DNA of 39,207 bases from Candidatus Moraniibacteriota bacterium (lineage in GTDB: Bacteria > Patescibacteriota > Minisyncoccia > Moranbacterales > UBA2206): positions 1-39,207 of the forward strand of contig JAPLXF010000058.1 in assembly GCA_026396205.1 (NCBI GenBank), written 5' to 3'. The notes beneath the pieces were generated by a model. That model made no database searches, was not told the origin of the DNA, and saw nothing but the letters and a program-made list of their open reading frames with translations. Positions 1 through 7,951 of this stretch are shown here, piece by piece. The translations under genes and the position numbers were made by a program. Position 1 is the first letter of the stretch; each line of letters begins with the position of its first letter.

Positions 1-58
1 AAAGCCCGGCCGGCCCGGCGCCGATAATAATCAAATCAAAAAAATCTTTTTTAGCCAT
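1..58 (-). CDS. FAD-dependent oxidoreductase, N-terminal fragment (thioredoxin reductase-like)
   Basis: Only the first 19 codons are in the window; the gene runs off the left edge. They read from an ATG at 58 and encode a short charged lead followed by a beta strand and the GAGPAG dinucleotide-binding turn (GxGxxG) of Rossmann-fold flavoproteins. The start, with the nucleotide motif beginning around residue 13, fits thioredoxin reductase TrxB, which reduces thioredoxin with NADPH in the cytoplasm. Other two-dinucleotide-binding flavoproteins share this start. It begins 3 nt after the dnaN stop, so the two are probably co-transcribed. Confidence 0.6.
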   Translation of the reverse strand, partial: MAKKDFFDLIIIGAGPAGL

Positions 59-61
59 AAG

Positions 62-1210
62 TTAGCTCTTTATCGGCATTACGATGTAGACAAAATCGTC
101 CAGCACCTCGCCTTTTTGTTCATCGATTTCCTTGAGCGCCACCGGAGAAGTCCCGCTGTTGATTAAAAGGGCTATTTGGGAAGTAGCCATCACCGATAAG
201 CCGTCTAGAAGATATTTGGCGTTCAGAACCACTTCTTGGGATGGCCCCTGAATGTCGCCTTTGAGTTCTGAGGTGTTTTCACCCACTTCAACGCTTTTAG
301 CCTCGATAGTTATCAGCCCGCTCTCCTGTGAAGTTTTAACGGCAATCTCGCTGGTTTTTCCGGAAGTGAAAATAATAGCCATGCGGACTGCGCTTTGGAT
401 TTTTTCTTTGGAAACCACCGCTCGAGTTTGATAGTTTTTGGGCAAAATATGCTTGTATTCCGGGTATTTGCCGTTAATCAGGCGCGAAACTATTTTCGTG
501 CCATCTACCTCAAAAAAGATTTGTCCTTCTTCGATGGAGATTTTTACCTGGCTTTCCTCTTCACTGGGGATGATTCGGTTTAATTCCAGTAAAGTAGTCG
601 CAGGGATAATTACGCTTTCTTGTTTTTCAATTAAAGTTTTATAGAGATCTTTGGTTTTTTCCAAAGAAACTCGGTTTTCTGAAAGGCGAAAGCTGTCCGT
701 AGAGGCGAAGAAGAGTTCTTTTTCCTTTAAAATAAGATTAACTCCCGTTAATTCCGGCCGCGTTTCATTAATGGCTACCGAAGAAGATATTTTGGAAATA
801 ACCGCCTTAAGGGTTTCTCCAGACAGAGCAAGTTGAAAATCAACTTCTCTTTGGGGAATAAGCGGAAAATCAGAAGCGGGCAATCCCTTAATGACCGCCT
901 TTACCGATCCACTTTTTATTTTCAGATTTTGGTCGGCCGTCTCTAAAATTATATTTTCTCCCGGAGGCAGTGACCCAATAAAACTGCTGATTAATCTGGC
1001 CGGAATGGTAATTTTTCCGTCTTTTTCCACTTTGGCTCCAATCTTAGTTACCACGCCAATCTCCAAATTGGTGGCAGAGAGTTTTAAACCTCCTTTATCC
1101 GCTTCAAAAAGGATATTATTTAATATAGGTAAGGTGGTTTGCTTGGAAACTACTCGCTCGGTATTAAAAATAGCTTTTTTAAAATTTTCTTGGGTGCAAG
1201 TTATTTTCAT
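62..1210 (-). CDS. dnaN: DNA polymerase III beta subunit (sliding clamp)
   Basis: This 382-residue protein has the length of the bacterial beta clamp, which forms a ring on DNA and tethers the replicative polymerase. The three-domain build is visible: an N-terminal MKITCTQENF-type strand, the central TGVNLIL region after residue 150, and a C-terminal end reading YIVMPIK, the usual clamp terminus (...MPMR/L). It sits downstream of dnaA on the same strand across a 258-nt AT-rich spacer, the classical dnaA-oriC-dnaN arrangement. The ATG at 1210 gives the standard N-terminus. No clear Shine-Dalgarno sequence precedes it. Confidence 0.97.
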   Translation of the reverse strand: MKITCTQENFKKAIFNTERVVSKQTTLPILNNILFEADKGGLKLSATNLEIGVVTKIGAKVEKDGKITIPARLISSFIGSLPPGENIILETADQNLKIKSGSVKAVIKGLPASDFPLIPQREVDFQLALSGETLKAVISKISSSVAINETRPELTGVNLILKEKELFFASTDSFRLSENRVSLEKTKDLYKTLIEKQESVIIPATTLLELNRIIPSEEESQVKISIEEGQIFFEVDGTKIVSRLINGKYPEYKHILPKNYQTRAVVSKEKIQSAVRMAIIFTSGKTSEIAVKTSQESGLITIEAKSVEVGENTSELKGDIQGPSQEVVLNAKYLLDGLSVMATSQIALLINSGTSPVALKEIDEQKGEVLDDFVYIVMPIKS

Positions 1211-1468
1211 AAATTTATAATTAAATTATATTTATAAGTTTATTAATATATTTAGATAAATTAAATTTCTGTGGATAAGGTTATTTTTTGGCTTAAATAA
1301 GCTAAAATTTCAGTGGATAAAATAGGGATAACTCATAATTGGGGCTGTTGGGTTTTTAGTTAAAAAATAAATTATTTTTAAAATGGTTTTTATAACCCCC
1401 CACAACAACTGCACTTTCCACAACTTTCATAAGAGTTAAAAAGTAGCTTGTTAACAGTTAATCCACTC
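1211..1468. other. Candidate replication origin (oriC) between dnaA and dnaN
   Basis: This spacer holds no gene. From 1211 to about 1268 it is almost pure A/T, as expected for a duplex-unwinding element. A perfect DnaA box, TGTGGATAA, lies at 1270-1278, and AGTGGATAA (one mismatch) at 1312-1320 in the same orientation. Weaker matches follow (TAGGGATAA near 1323, a TTTCCACAA-type site near 1420). Position between dnaA and dnaN is the usual place for oriC in many bacteria. The box cluster is sparse, so the assignment rests mainly on context; a GC-skew switch would test it. Confidence 0.65.
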
Positions 1469-2830
1469 TTAATTTATGGAATAAAGCCTTTCCTTGAGAA
1501 CGGCGATATCTTCGGATAACTTTTTATCAACTTCCAATTCTTTGGTAATTTTTTCAAAAGCGTGAATGGCGGTGGTATGGTCGCGTCCGCCCAGCCTTTC
1601 GCCGATGCCCGGATAAGAATAATTAAGTTCGCTGCGCATTAAAAACATGGCAATTTGCCGCGGCTTAACCACTTCCTTTTTTCTGCCCTTAACCAATAAA
1701 TCTTCCTGTTCAATATCATAAAATTCTGAAACCACCCTGATAATGTGTTTATGGGTAATGCCTTTTCTTTTGCCGCTGGAAACCAAGTCGGCTAAGGCGG
1801 AAAGAGCAAAATCGCCAGTGATCTCCTGGTTGGAAAGCTGGGCCGTGGCCTCCAGCCGATTGAGCGCGCCTTCCAGCTCCCGAATGTTGGCTGTGATGTT
1901 GGTCGCGATAAATTCCAAGGCTTCTTCGTCGATTTGAATGCCTTCTTCCAGCGCTTTGCGGCGCAAAATAGCCAAGCGGGTTTCATAATCCGGCCGGGAA
2001 ACATCGGCAATCATGCCTCCTTCAAAGCGCGATCGGAGCCTTTCTTCCAATGTAGGAATGGCTTTCGGCGGGCGATCGCTGCTTAAAACAATCTGCTTGT
2101 TAAGTTGGTAAAGATAATTGAAAATATGAAAAAATTCTTCTTGAGTTTTTTCTTTGCCGGAAAGAAATTGAATATCATCAATAATAAGTAAATCAAAAGT
2201 CTGATAAAATTCCTTAAAGGCGTTTATTTTTCCCGATTGAAGAGCAACAATCAAATCATTGGTAAACCGTTCGGAAGTTAAATAGCGCACTTTCAATCCG
2301 GAATCGCGTCGTAAAATTTCATTGCCGATTGATTGCAAGAGATGGGTTTTGCCCAGCCCCACTCCGCCATAAATGAAAAGCGGATTATAAAGCCGGCCCA
2401 AGCTTTGGGAAACGGCGAAACAAGCGGCGCGGGCCAGTTCATTGCTGCTACCAACCACAAAACTTTCAAAAGTGTAGCGGGGGTTTAAGTTGCTTTCTTG
2501 GCTTATTTTGGCTTGTTTCTGGGAAAGTTGGGTTTTCGGATGAGAAATGGCGTCTACGATCGGCTTGTGCAAGCCCCGTTCCTGAGTGGCGGTAATGGTG
2601 CAGACTACTTCTCTAATTTCATTGTGCAAATTACGCAGCGCCCGCAGAATATAAAGTTTGTATTTATTTTCCAGCCACTCCTTGGCAAATCCATTGGGGA
2701 CGCTGATAACTACCTGTCCATCTTTAATGGATAAAATAGAAGTGTTTTTGAACCAAGTAATAAAATTAGCCTTGGAAATAGAAAGCTCTATTTCTCCCAG
2801 AGCGGCTTGCCAAAGTTCTTCGTTAGTCAT
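1469..2830 (-). CDS. dnaA: Chromosomal replication initiator protein DnaA
   Basis: DnaA is the AAA+ ATPase that binds DnaA boxes and opens oriC. The protein begins MTNEELWQAALGEIE, the conserved domain I start, at the ATG at 2830 (453 residues). An in-frame ATG at 2959 would add 43 residues of non-conserved sequence and overlap the promoter, so it was not used. Visible motifs are Walker A GGVGLGKTH, Walker B LLIIDDIQFL, the sensor/arginine region around RLRSRFEGG, and the C-terminal helix-turn-helix with signature GGRDHTTAIHAFEKI. It is divergent from rpmH. Confidence 0.97.
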   Translation of the reverse strand: MTNEELWQAALGEIELSISKANFITWFKNTSILSIKDGQVVISVPNGFAKEWLENKYKLYILRALRNLHNEIREVVCTITATQERGLHKPIVDAISHPKTQLSQKQAKISQESNLNPRYTFESFVVGSSNELARAACFAVSQSLGRLYNPLFIYGGVGLGKTHLLQSIGNEILRRDSGLKVRYLTSERFTNDLIVALQSGKINAFKEFYQTFDLLIIDDIQFLSGKEKTQEEFFHIFNYLYQLNKQIVLSSDRPPKAIPTLEERLRSRFEGGMIADVSRPDYETRLAILRRKALEEGIQIDEEALEFIATNITANIRELEGALNRLEATAQLSNQEITGDFALSALADLVSSGKRKGITHKHIIRVVSEFYDIEQEDLLVKGRKKEVVKPRQIAMFLMRSELNYSYPGIGERLGGRDHTTAIHAFEKITKELEVDKKLSEDIAVLKERLYSIN

Positions 2831-2908
2831 AAATAATAATAGAAATAATTGCGCTTTGAAAGTATAGCACAAAGCCAAAAAAGAAAAGGCAGAGAAAGCT
2901 GGAGAACT

Positions 2909-2944
2909 TGTTGATAAATTGTGGATCTCTGTATTAAGATTATA
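2909..2944 (-). promoter_or_regulatory. dnaA promoter (-10) with DnaA-box-like sites in the leader
   Basis: On the minus strand a TATAAT hexamer occupies 2939-2944; no equally good -35 is seen (TTGCGT lies 19 nt upstream). Between this -10 and the dnaA start is TTATCAACA (2909-2917), one mismatch from a DnaA box, and a weaker TGTGGATCT at 2920-2928. Such boxes in the dnaA leader would allow autorepression, which is known for DnaA in other bacteria and is inferred here. Confidence 0.5.
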
Positions 2945-2976
2945 TACTACACCTGCCATGAGTACGCAAGCGGCAA

Positions 2977-3005
2977 TTGACTTTTAGCTCTCCCGTTGGT
3001 AAGAT
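2977..3005 (+). promoter_or_regulatory. rpmH promoter
   Basis: A -35 TTGACT (2977-2982) and a -10 TAAGAT (3000-3005) are separated by exactly 17 nt, 36 nt before the rpmH start. It would drive the rpmH-rnpA-yidC-khpB operon, divergent from dnaA. Confidence 0.7.
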
Positions 3006-3040
3006 TTTAAATAGTAATTTAAACAGCTAACCAGAAAACT

Positions 3041-3178
3041 ATGAGTCAAACCTATAAGCCTAAGCGTCTGCGCCGCAAGCGCCGGCATGGCTTTTTAAAG
3101 CGAAAAAGAACCAGCAACGGCAGAAATGTGCTGGCTCGGCGGAGAAAAAAAGGCCGAAGGAATCTAACGACCGTTTAA
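3041..3178 (+). CDS. rpmH: 50S ribosomal protein L34
   Basis: This 45-residue, extremely basic protein contains the L34 core: a TYKPKRLRRKRRHGFLKR segment (usual form TYQPSKRKRKRTHGFRAR) and an Arg/Lys-rich end RRRKKGRRNLTTV (usual form RRRRKGRKRLTV). L34 is a small 50S protein bound to 23S rRNA. It is the first gene of the plus-strand origin operon and ends 2 nt before rnpA, the nearly universal rpmH-rnpA pair. The ATG at 3041 is the only sensible start. Confidence 0.97.
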   Translation: MSQTYKPKRLRRKRRHGFLKRKRTSNGRNVLARRRKKGRRNLTTV

Positions 3179-3180
3179 CT

Positions 3181-3528
3181 ATGCTCCCGTTCAATAATCG
3201 ACTAACCAAAAGAAAAGATTTTGCGCCCGTCCAGCGGCGCGGGCAGTTTTTTGCGCATGAGAATGTTATGCTGAAAATGGCAGCTAACGGAAAAGAGGAA
3301 AGCCGCATCGGCTTTATTGTTGGCATGGCCTTTTCCAAGTTGGCGGTTAAAAGAAATCAAACCAAGCGCCAGTTGAGGGAAATAATCCGCGGCCGGCTTA
3401 AAGAAATTAAAAAAGGCTTGGACATTGTGATTACCGTTCGCAAAAGACCGGACGAACGAGTGGATGCGAAAAAGCTAGCGGCGGATATCGAAATCGTGCT
3501 GAAAAAAAGCGGTTTAATTAAAATTTAA
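3181..3528 (+). CDS. rnpA: Ribonuclease P protein component
   Basis: The 115-residue basic protein is the protein subunit of RNase P, which helps the catalytic RNA remove tRNA 5' leaders. It begins MLPFNNRLTKRKDF, the family N-terminus, and has the RNA-binding helix RNQTKRQLREIIR (family form RNRxKRxxRE; the third residue is Gln here), followed by a DIVITVR strand. It sits directly after rpmH and 11 nt before yidC. The RNA partner rnpB was not identified in this window. Confidence 0.95.
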   Translation: MLPFNNRLTKRKDFAPVQRRGQFFAHENVMLKMAANGKEESRIGFIVGMAFSKLAVKRNQTKRQLREIIRGRLKEIKKGLDIVITVRKRPDERVDAKKLAADIEIVLKKSGLIKI

Positions 3529-3539
3529 AAATAAAAAAA

Positions 3540-4307
3540 ATGGGATTTATTTTTAACGAGTTTGTTTATTACCCGATTTACAATTTGCTTATTTTTACCT
3601 ATAATATTTTGCCTTGGGCGGATTTCGGCGTGGCGATTATTGTTGTTACTATCGTCATAAAAATGCTGTTGATTCCGGTGAGCAAAAAACAAATTGAATC
3701 CCAGAAAAAAATGACGGAGCTGCAGCCGAAAATAAAAGAAATGCAACAGAAATACAAAAACGATAAAGAAAAGCAAAGCCGGGCGCTGATGGATCTTTAT
3801 AAAGAACATAAAACCAATCCTTTTTCCGGCTGTCTGCCGATGATTGTCCAGCTGGTTTTCCTAATTGCCATTTACCGGGTGCTGTTTAATATTTCCAAAA
3901 CCGGCTTAATGATTGATGGCACCGGTCTTTATGCTTTTGTTAAAAATCCCGGACAAATTAATCCGAATTTTTTGGGAATTATTGATTTGTCATCAGCTTT
4001 GAAAATTACCAGCTTGGCTATTAAAGATGTCCCCCATCTAATATTGGTGGCGCTGGCGGCTTTTTCCCAATATGTCCAAAGCAAAATGATGATGGCCAAA
4101 AAGGAAAAAGAAACGCCCAAAACGGAAAATAGTAAGGAAGATTTCGCGCAAATTATGTCCAAGCAAATGCTTTTTCTCGGACCACTGCTGACGCTTTATA
4201 TCGGCATCCAATTCCCCGCCGGGCTGGCGCTTTACTGGCTGGTTTCCACGGTCTTTATGATTGTCCAGCAATACCAATTGGGAAAAGAAATTAAAAAAAC
4301 TGCTTAA
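3540..4307 (+). CDS. yidC: Membrane protein insertase YidC/Oxa1
   Basis: YidC inserts and folds inner-membrane proteins with or without SecYEG. The 255-residue length matches the short form lacking the large periplasmic domain. Membrane segments are apparent near residues 5-25, 26-45, 97-117, 158-180 and 215-240, with a charged cytoplasmic coiled coil (about 49-85) after the second, as in the Oxa1 core. The hydrophilic-groove position usually held by Arg appears to be Lys (VIKMLLIPVSKKQ), a conservative change. There is no obvious lipoprotein Cys at the N-terminus. It lies in the conserved rpmH-rnpA-yidC-khpB order. Confidence 0.95.
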   Translation: MGFIFNEFVYYPIYNLLIFTYNILPWADFGVAIIVVTIVIKMLLIPVSKKQIESQKKMTELQPKIKEMQQKYKNDKEKQSRALMDLYKEHKTNPFSGCLPMIVQLVFLIAIYRVLFNISKTGLMIDGTGLYAFVKNPGQINPNFLGIIDLSSALKITSLAIKDVPHLILVALAAFSQYVQSKMMMAKKEKETPKTENSKEDFAQIMSKQMLFLGPLLTLYIGIQFPAGLALYWLVSTVFMIVQQYQLGKEIKKTA

Positions 4308-4316
4308 TAAAAATTT

Positions 4317-4787
4317 ATGGAAGCTATCGAAAAAACAATTCAGGAAATAGTGCAAAATATCGTTGAAGCTATGGGCTTTCCATGTCAAGTGGAAATAAAA
4401 AACCAAACGCTTAACGGTGCGGAGACCTTGGTTTTCAATATTATTACCCCGGAACCCAGCTTTTTAATCGGCCAATACGGAATTAATCTGCAATCCCTCC
4501 AGCATCTGTTGCGGATCTTGGTCAAACATAAAACCGATCAAAAAATCGGGTTCATTATCGATGCGAATTCCTATCGGGAAGAAAAAAACAGCTCGCTGGA
4601 AAGGCTGGCTAGAAGCTTGGCGGAAGAAGCAGTGCGGGAAAATAGAGAAATTATTCTGCGCCCCATGTCTTCCTATGAACGGAGAATCGTGCATATGGAA
4701 TTGGTTAAAAATACCGAAGTGGTGACGGAAAGTATCGGCGAAAATGACGATCGACGAGTAGTAATTAAACCAGCAAGACTGGTTTAA
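4317..4787 (+). CDS. khpB: KhpB/Jag RNA-binding protein (KH and R3H domains)
   Basis: The 156-residue protein has a KH-type domain with its loop at FLIGQYGINLQSLQHLL (about residues 49-65) and a C-terminal R3H domain at RPMSSYERRIVHMEL (about 118-132). Its N-terminal 20 residues are short compared with Firmicutes Jag, which carries an extra Jag-N domain. KhpB binds RNA with KhpA and influences cell elongation and division in Gram-positive bacteria; its role in CPR is inferred. It follows yidC by 9 nt, its standard neighbour. Confidence 0.93.
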   Translation: MEAIEKTIQEIVQNIVEAMGFPCQVEIKNQTLNGAETLVFNIITPEPSFLIGQYGINLQSLQHLLRILVKHKTDQKIGFIIDANSYREEKNSSLERLARSLAEEAVRENREIILRPMSSYERRIVHMELVKNTEVVTESIGENDDRRVVIKPARLV

Positions 4788-4810
4788 AATTTCCAAATAT
4801 TTAAAATATT

Positions 4811-4864
4811 TTTAGAAATTAGAAATTGCCAGTAAAGCCCCGTGGGCCACTGGCCTTTACGGGG
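4811..4864. repeat. AT-rich heptamer units followed by palindrome family B, copy 1
   Basis: Two TAGAAAT-type units (4812-4826) lead into a palindrome at 4838-4864 made of outer stem CCCCGT / ACGGGG, single g, inner stem GGCC / GGCC around act, and ttt. The same layout recurs at 20542, 20845 and 20941 with different inner stems. It lies between khpB and the flippase gene. No U-tract follows on the plus strand, so a terminator role is not supported. Confidence 0.7.
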
Positions 4865-4877
4865 GAAATTCCAAGAT

Positions 4878-6320
4878 ATGGCTATTGCCAGAAAAATCGC
4901 CTATAACGTTTTTATCAGCAGCACCGCCAAAGTGCTGTCTACGATTTTGGCTTTGGTTTCCATCGGCTTTATTACCCGCTATTTGGGCAAGGAAGGTTTT
5001 GGCAATTACGCGACCGTGCTGGCTTTTTTCTCCTTTTTTACTGCCTTTTCCGATCTGGGGCTGTATCATATTTCTACGCGGGAAATTTCCCGCATTGGCG
5101 CTGCCGAGGAGAAAATTATGGGCAATATTTTTTCGCTGCGGATAATTTCTTCGCTGCTGATGCTGATAATTGCTCCCTTTTTATTGCTCGTTTTTTCTTA
5201 TCCGCCGGAAGTGGAGCGTGGAATTATAATTGCCGCCGCCGCCTTTCTTTTTTCCTCCGGCTACCAGGTGCTGAACGGCGTTTTTCAGAAAAATTTGGCG
5301 ATGGACAAAGTAGCCATCAGCGAACTGATCGGCAAAGTCATTCAAGTAGCGGTGGTCGTGGCCGCGGTGAAGCTTAATCTGGGCTTTGACTGGATTATGT
5401 CTTCCCTGCTTTTCTACATGGTTGTTACCTTTTCCATCGTGTTTATTTGGTCGCGAAAATATACCCGCTTTAAAATGCATTTTGATTTTGCCTATTGGAA
5501 AGAATTTCTCAAGGAATCCATCCCGATGGGCATCGCCACCATTATCACTTTTCTCTATTTTAAAATGGATACCATTTTGCTTTCGGTTATGCGCGGCAGC
5601 GCCGATGTAGGGATTTACAATGCCGCCTATAAGGTGCTGGAGAATATCACTTTTTTTCCGGCCATGGTGGCCGGACTGGTTATGCCCATTATGTCCGCCA
5701 GTATTTTTGCCAACCGAAAAAATTTCGAGGAAATTTCCAATAAGACCTTTAAATTTTTTGTTATTTTAATCGTGCCGATAGTTGTCGGCACCCTGTTTCT
5801 GGCCGAAGGCATAATCAATCTGATCGGCGGAGCCGGCTTTGCCGAATCGGCCAATATCCTGCGCATCATTATGTTTTCCTTGGCCTTTATCTTTTTTGGC
5901 AATTTTTTCAATACCATTTTAATCGTCGGAAATTTGCAGAAAAAACTGATGTTCGTTCTGGCTTTGGCGGCCATAATTAACATCAGCCTTAATCTGATTT
6001 TTATTCCCCGGTTTTCCTATACGGCCGCTGCTTATGTTTCGGTAATTACCGAAATGGCCGTAGTGGCCCTAACTGCCTATCTGGTAATTAAAAAAATCAA
6101 ATATATTCCCAAGCTGGAGAAAATTCCCGGAGTGCTGATGGGCGGACTTTTTATGGCGGCCTTTCTCTATGTTTTCCGGGAATTTAATTTTTTCTTTTTG
6201 GCGCTGGGCAGCGCGGCGGTCTATTTTCTGCTTCTCTGGGCATTTAGAGTTATCCAAACCTCGGAAATTATAAGCCTTATCAGCAAGAAAGGAGTGGAAG
6301 AATATGAAACACTGCCCTAA
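4878..6320 (+). CDS. Polysaccharide flippase (Wzx/RfbX-like, MOP superfamily)
   Basis: This 480-residue, highly hydrophobic protein has about 12-14 membrane spans and begins MAIARKIAYNVFISSTAKVLSTILALVSIGFITRYLGKEGFGNYA, broken here only by its own length; the segment RYLGKEGFGNYA is typical of polysaccharide transport proteins. These proteins flip lipid-linked oligosaccharide across the inner membrane. The ATG at 4878 was chosen over one at 4842 because the latter begins inside the preceding palindrome. It is followed by glycosyltransferases and O-antigen polymerase/ligase-like genes, which supports a surface-polysaccharide role. Its stop overlaps the next gene by 17 nt. Confidence 0.88.
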   Translation: MAIARKIAYNVFISSTAKVLSTILALVSIGFITRYLGKEGFGNYATVLAFFSFFTAFSDLGLYHISTREISRIGAAEEKIMGNIFSLRIISSLLMLIIAPFLLLVFSYPPEVERGIIIAAAAFLFSSGYQVLNGVFQKNLAMDKVAISELIGKVIQVAVVVAAVKLNLGFDWIMSSLLFYMVVTFSIVFIWSRKYTRFKMHFDFAYWKEFLKESIPMGIATIITFLYFKMDTILLSVMRGSADVGIYNAAYKVLENITFFPAMVAGLVMPIMSASIFANRKNFEEISNKTFKFFVILIVPIVVGTLFLAEGIINLIGGAGFAESANILRIIMFSLAFIFFGNFFNTILIVGNLQKKLMFVLALAAIINISLNLIFIPRFSYTAAAYVSVITEMAVVALTAYLVIKKIKYIPKLEKIPGVLMGGLFMAAFLYVFREFNFFFLALGSAAVYFLLLWAFRVIQTSEIISLISKKGVEEYETLP

Positions 6321-7170
6321 AGTCTTTACTATTATTCTTAATTATAACGGGAAGCAAGTAATAAAACCCTGCCTTTCCAGTGTTTTTAAAATTGATTATC
6401 CCAACTTTGAGGTGGTGGTAGTGGATAATAATTCTAAAGACGGCTCTTTGGAAATGGCCAAATCCGATTTTTCCAAAGCCCATTTTATCCAGAACCTGGA
6501 AAATTTGGGATTCGCGTCCGGCAATAATGTAGGTATCCGCTTTGCGCTGGAACGGACAGCCGAATATATTTTATTGCTGAACAACGACACGGAAGTCGAA
6601 AAAGATTTTTTAAAAAATTTAATCGAAGCGGCGGAGCTGGATAAAAACGCCGGCCTTTTAAGCCCGGTGATTTTTAATAAAATAAACCATAAAATCTGGT
6701 TTTCCGGAGGAAGAATTGACTGGCTTAGGATGCGCACCGAGCACTTTTTCAATTCGCGCACCGAAGATTCTTACGCTACGGGCTATGTCAGCGGCTGTGC
6801 CATGCTGGTGAAAGCCGAAGTTTTCAAGAAAATCGGGCTGCTGGACGAAGATTATTTTCTCTACTGGGAAGACGCCGATTTTAGCTGGCGGGCGCGCCAA
6901 GCCGGTTTTAAAAACAGGGTAGTTTCCTCCAGCTGGGCTTATCATACAGAGCAAAGCGCTGACAAAAAAGAACCCAAAATTTATTGGCTGGTGGTTTCCG
7001 GATTGATTTTTTTCAAAAAAAACACTCCTTTGTTTCTGCGGCCTTGGATAATTGGCTACACTCTTTTGCGAAGATTAAAAAATCAAATAGATGTTATTTT
7101 CCGGCGCGATCAGACGGTGCTGGCGGTAAAAAAGGCTTATCAAGATTTTTCCCATGCCAAATTTTTCTAA
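6304..7170 (+). CDS. Family 2 glycosyltransferase
   Basis: The 288-residue GT-A protein begins with an ILNYNG strand, has DNNSKDGS at about residues 41-48 and the metal-binding NNDTEV at 93-98, and an acceptor-side EDADFSWRARQAGFK motif after residue 180. This is the WcaA/rhamnosyltransferase-like branch of GT2, which adds a sugar from a nucleotide donor to a lipid-linked acceptor at the cytoplasmic membrane face. A hydrophobic stretch near 226-250 may contact the membrane. AAGGAG lies about 10 nt before its ATG, inside the flippase gene. The sugar cannot be predicted. Confidence 0.9.
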   Translation: MKHCPKVFTIILNYNGKQVIKPCLSSVFKIDYPNFEVVVVDNNSKDGSLEMAKSDFSKAHFIQNLENLGFASGNNVGIRFALERTAEYILLLNNDTEVEKDFLKNLIEAAELDKNAGLLSPVIFNKINHKIWFSGGRIDWLRMRTEHFFNSRTEDSYATGYVSGCAMLVKAEVFKKIGLLDEDYFLYWEDADFSWRARQAGFKNRVVSSSWAYHTEQSADKKEPKIYWLVVSGLIFFKKNTPLFLRPWIIGYTLLRRLKNQIDVIFRRDQTVLAVKKAYQDFSHAKFF

Positions 7171-7945
7171 AAAACTTTCAGTTGTTATTGTCAACTTCAA
7201 TAGCGCAGACTATCTGGAGAGATGTTTGGCGTCTGTTTTTAAAAATGTCACCAATTGTCCCGACTCTGAAGTGTTGGTGATTGATAATTCCGATGAATTA
7301 AGTTTGGAAAAACTTAGCCGGCCATATAAAATAAGCTTAATTAAGCCGGAAAAAAATATCGGTTTTGGTTCGGCGGCTAATTTAGGCGCACGAAATACCC
7401 ATGGCGAAATTTTGCTATTTTTAAATCCGGACACGGAAGTGCCGCCGGATTTTTTTTCCAAAGCGCTGGCGATTTTCCAAAAGCGGCCGGATATCGCCGT
7501 GCTGGGCCCGAAAATATTGGACGAAAACGGGAAAACTCAAGAATGGTCAGTGGGCCGGGAAGTCAATTTCTGGGATTTAATCGGCAATAATTTGGGCTTT
7601 ATCCGCAGCCAAAAAATTTGGGCCAGCGGCAAAAATCAAAAAGTGGATTGGGTGAGCGGAGCTTCCTTATTTATCCGCCGGGAGGCTTTTGATTCTGTCG
7701 GCGGATTTGATGAAAATTTATTTCTCTATTTTGAGGATATTGATCTTTGCCGGAGAGTCAGGCGAAAAAAAGGCAAAGTCGCCTATTTTCCCAGAATTTC
7801 AGTGAGGCATAAAGGCGGCCGGAGCTTTTCCAGCCGGGAAGCGCAAAAAAAATATTATTATACTTCGCAAGACCACTATTTTAAAAAGCACTTCGGCGCC
7901 AGAATAGCTTCTTGGGTGCGCTTCTTGCGGAAGTCTTTCGGATAG
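7154..7945 (+). CDS. Family 2 glycosyltransferase (rhamnosyltransferase-like)
   Basis: The 263-residue protein is a second GT2 enzyme: VVIVNFNSADYLERCL at the N-terminus, NPDTEVPPDF at 91-100 with the metal-binding Asp93, WVSGASLFIRREAF in the middle, and FEDIDLCRRVRRKKGKV near 193, then a HKGGRSF motif typical of WbbL-like rhamnosyltransferases. It overlaps the preceding gene by 17 nt and is followed by an O-antigen ligase-like gene after 6 nt. Probably it adds a different sugar in the same glycan repeat. Confidence 0.9.
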   Translation: MPNFSKKLSVVIVNFNSADYLERCLASVFKNVTNCPDSEVLVIDNSDELSLEKLSRPYKISLIKPEKNIGFGSAANLGARNTHGEILLFLNPDTEVPPDFFSKALAIFQKRPDIAVLGPKILDENGKTQEWSVGREVNFWDLIGNNLGFIRSQKIWASGKNQKVDWVSGASLFIRREAFDSVGGFDENLFLYFEDIDLCRRVRRKKGKVAYFPRISVRHKGGRSFSSREAQKKYYYTSQDHYFKKHFGARIASWVRFLRKSFG

Positions 7946-7951
7946 TGTTAT

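Noticed and set aside
891..1220. Plus-strand reading frames antisense to dnaN and other genes
   Set aside because: They have no family-like features, no ribosome sites and mirror well-supported genes on the other strand.
2831..2959. 43-residue N-terminal extension of DnaA from the ATG at 2959
   Set aside because: The extension is not conserved, overlaps the dnaA promoter region, and the protein from 2830 starts exactly at the conserved domain I.
4838..4864. Terminator after khpB
   Set aside because: No T-run follows on the plus strand, and the same palindrome occurs inside coding sequence elsewhere, so it is treated as a repeat.
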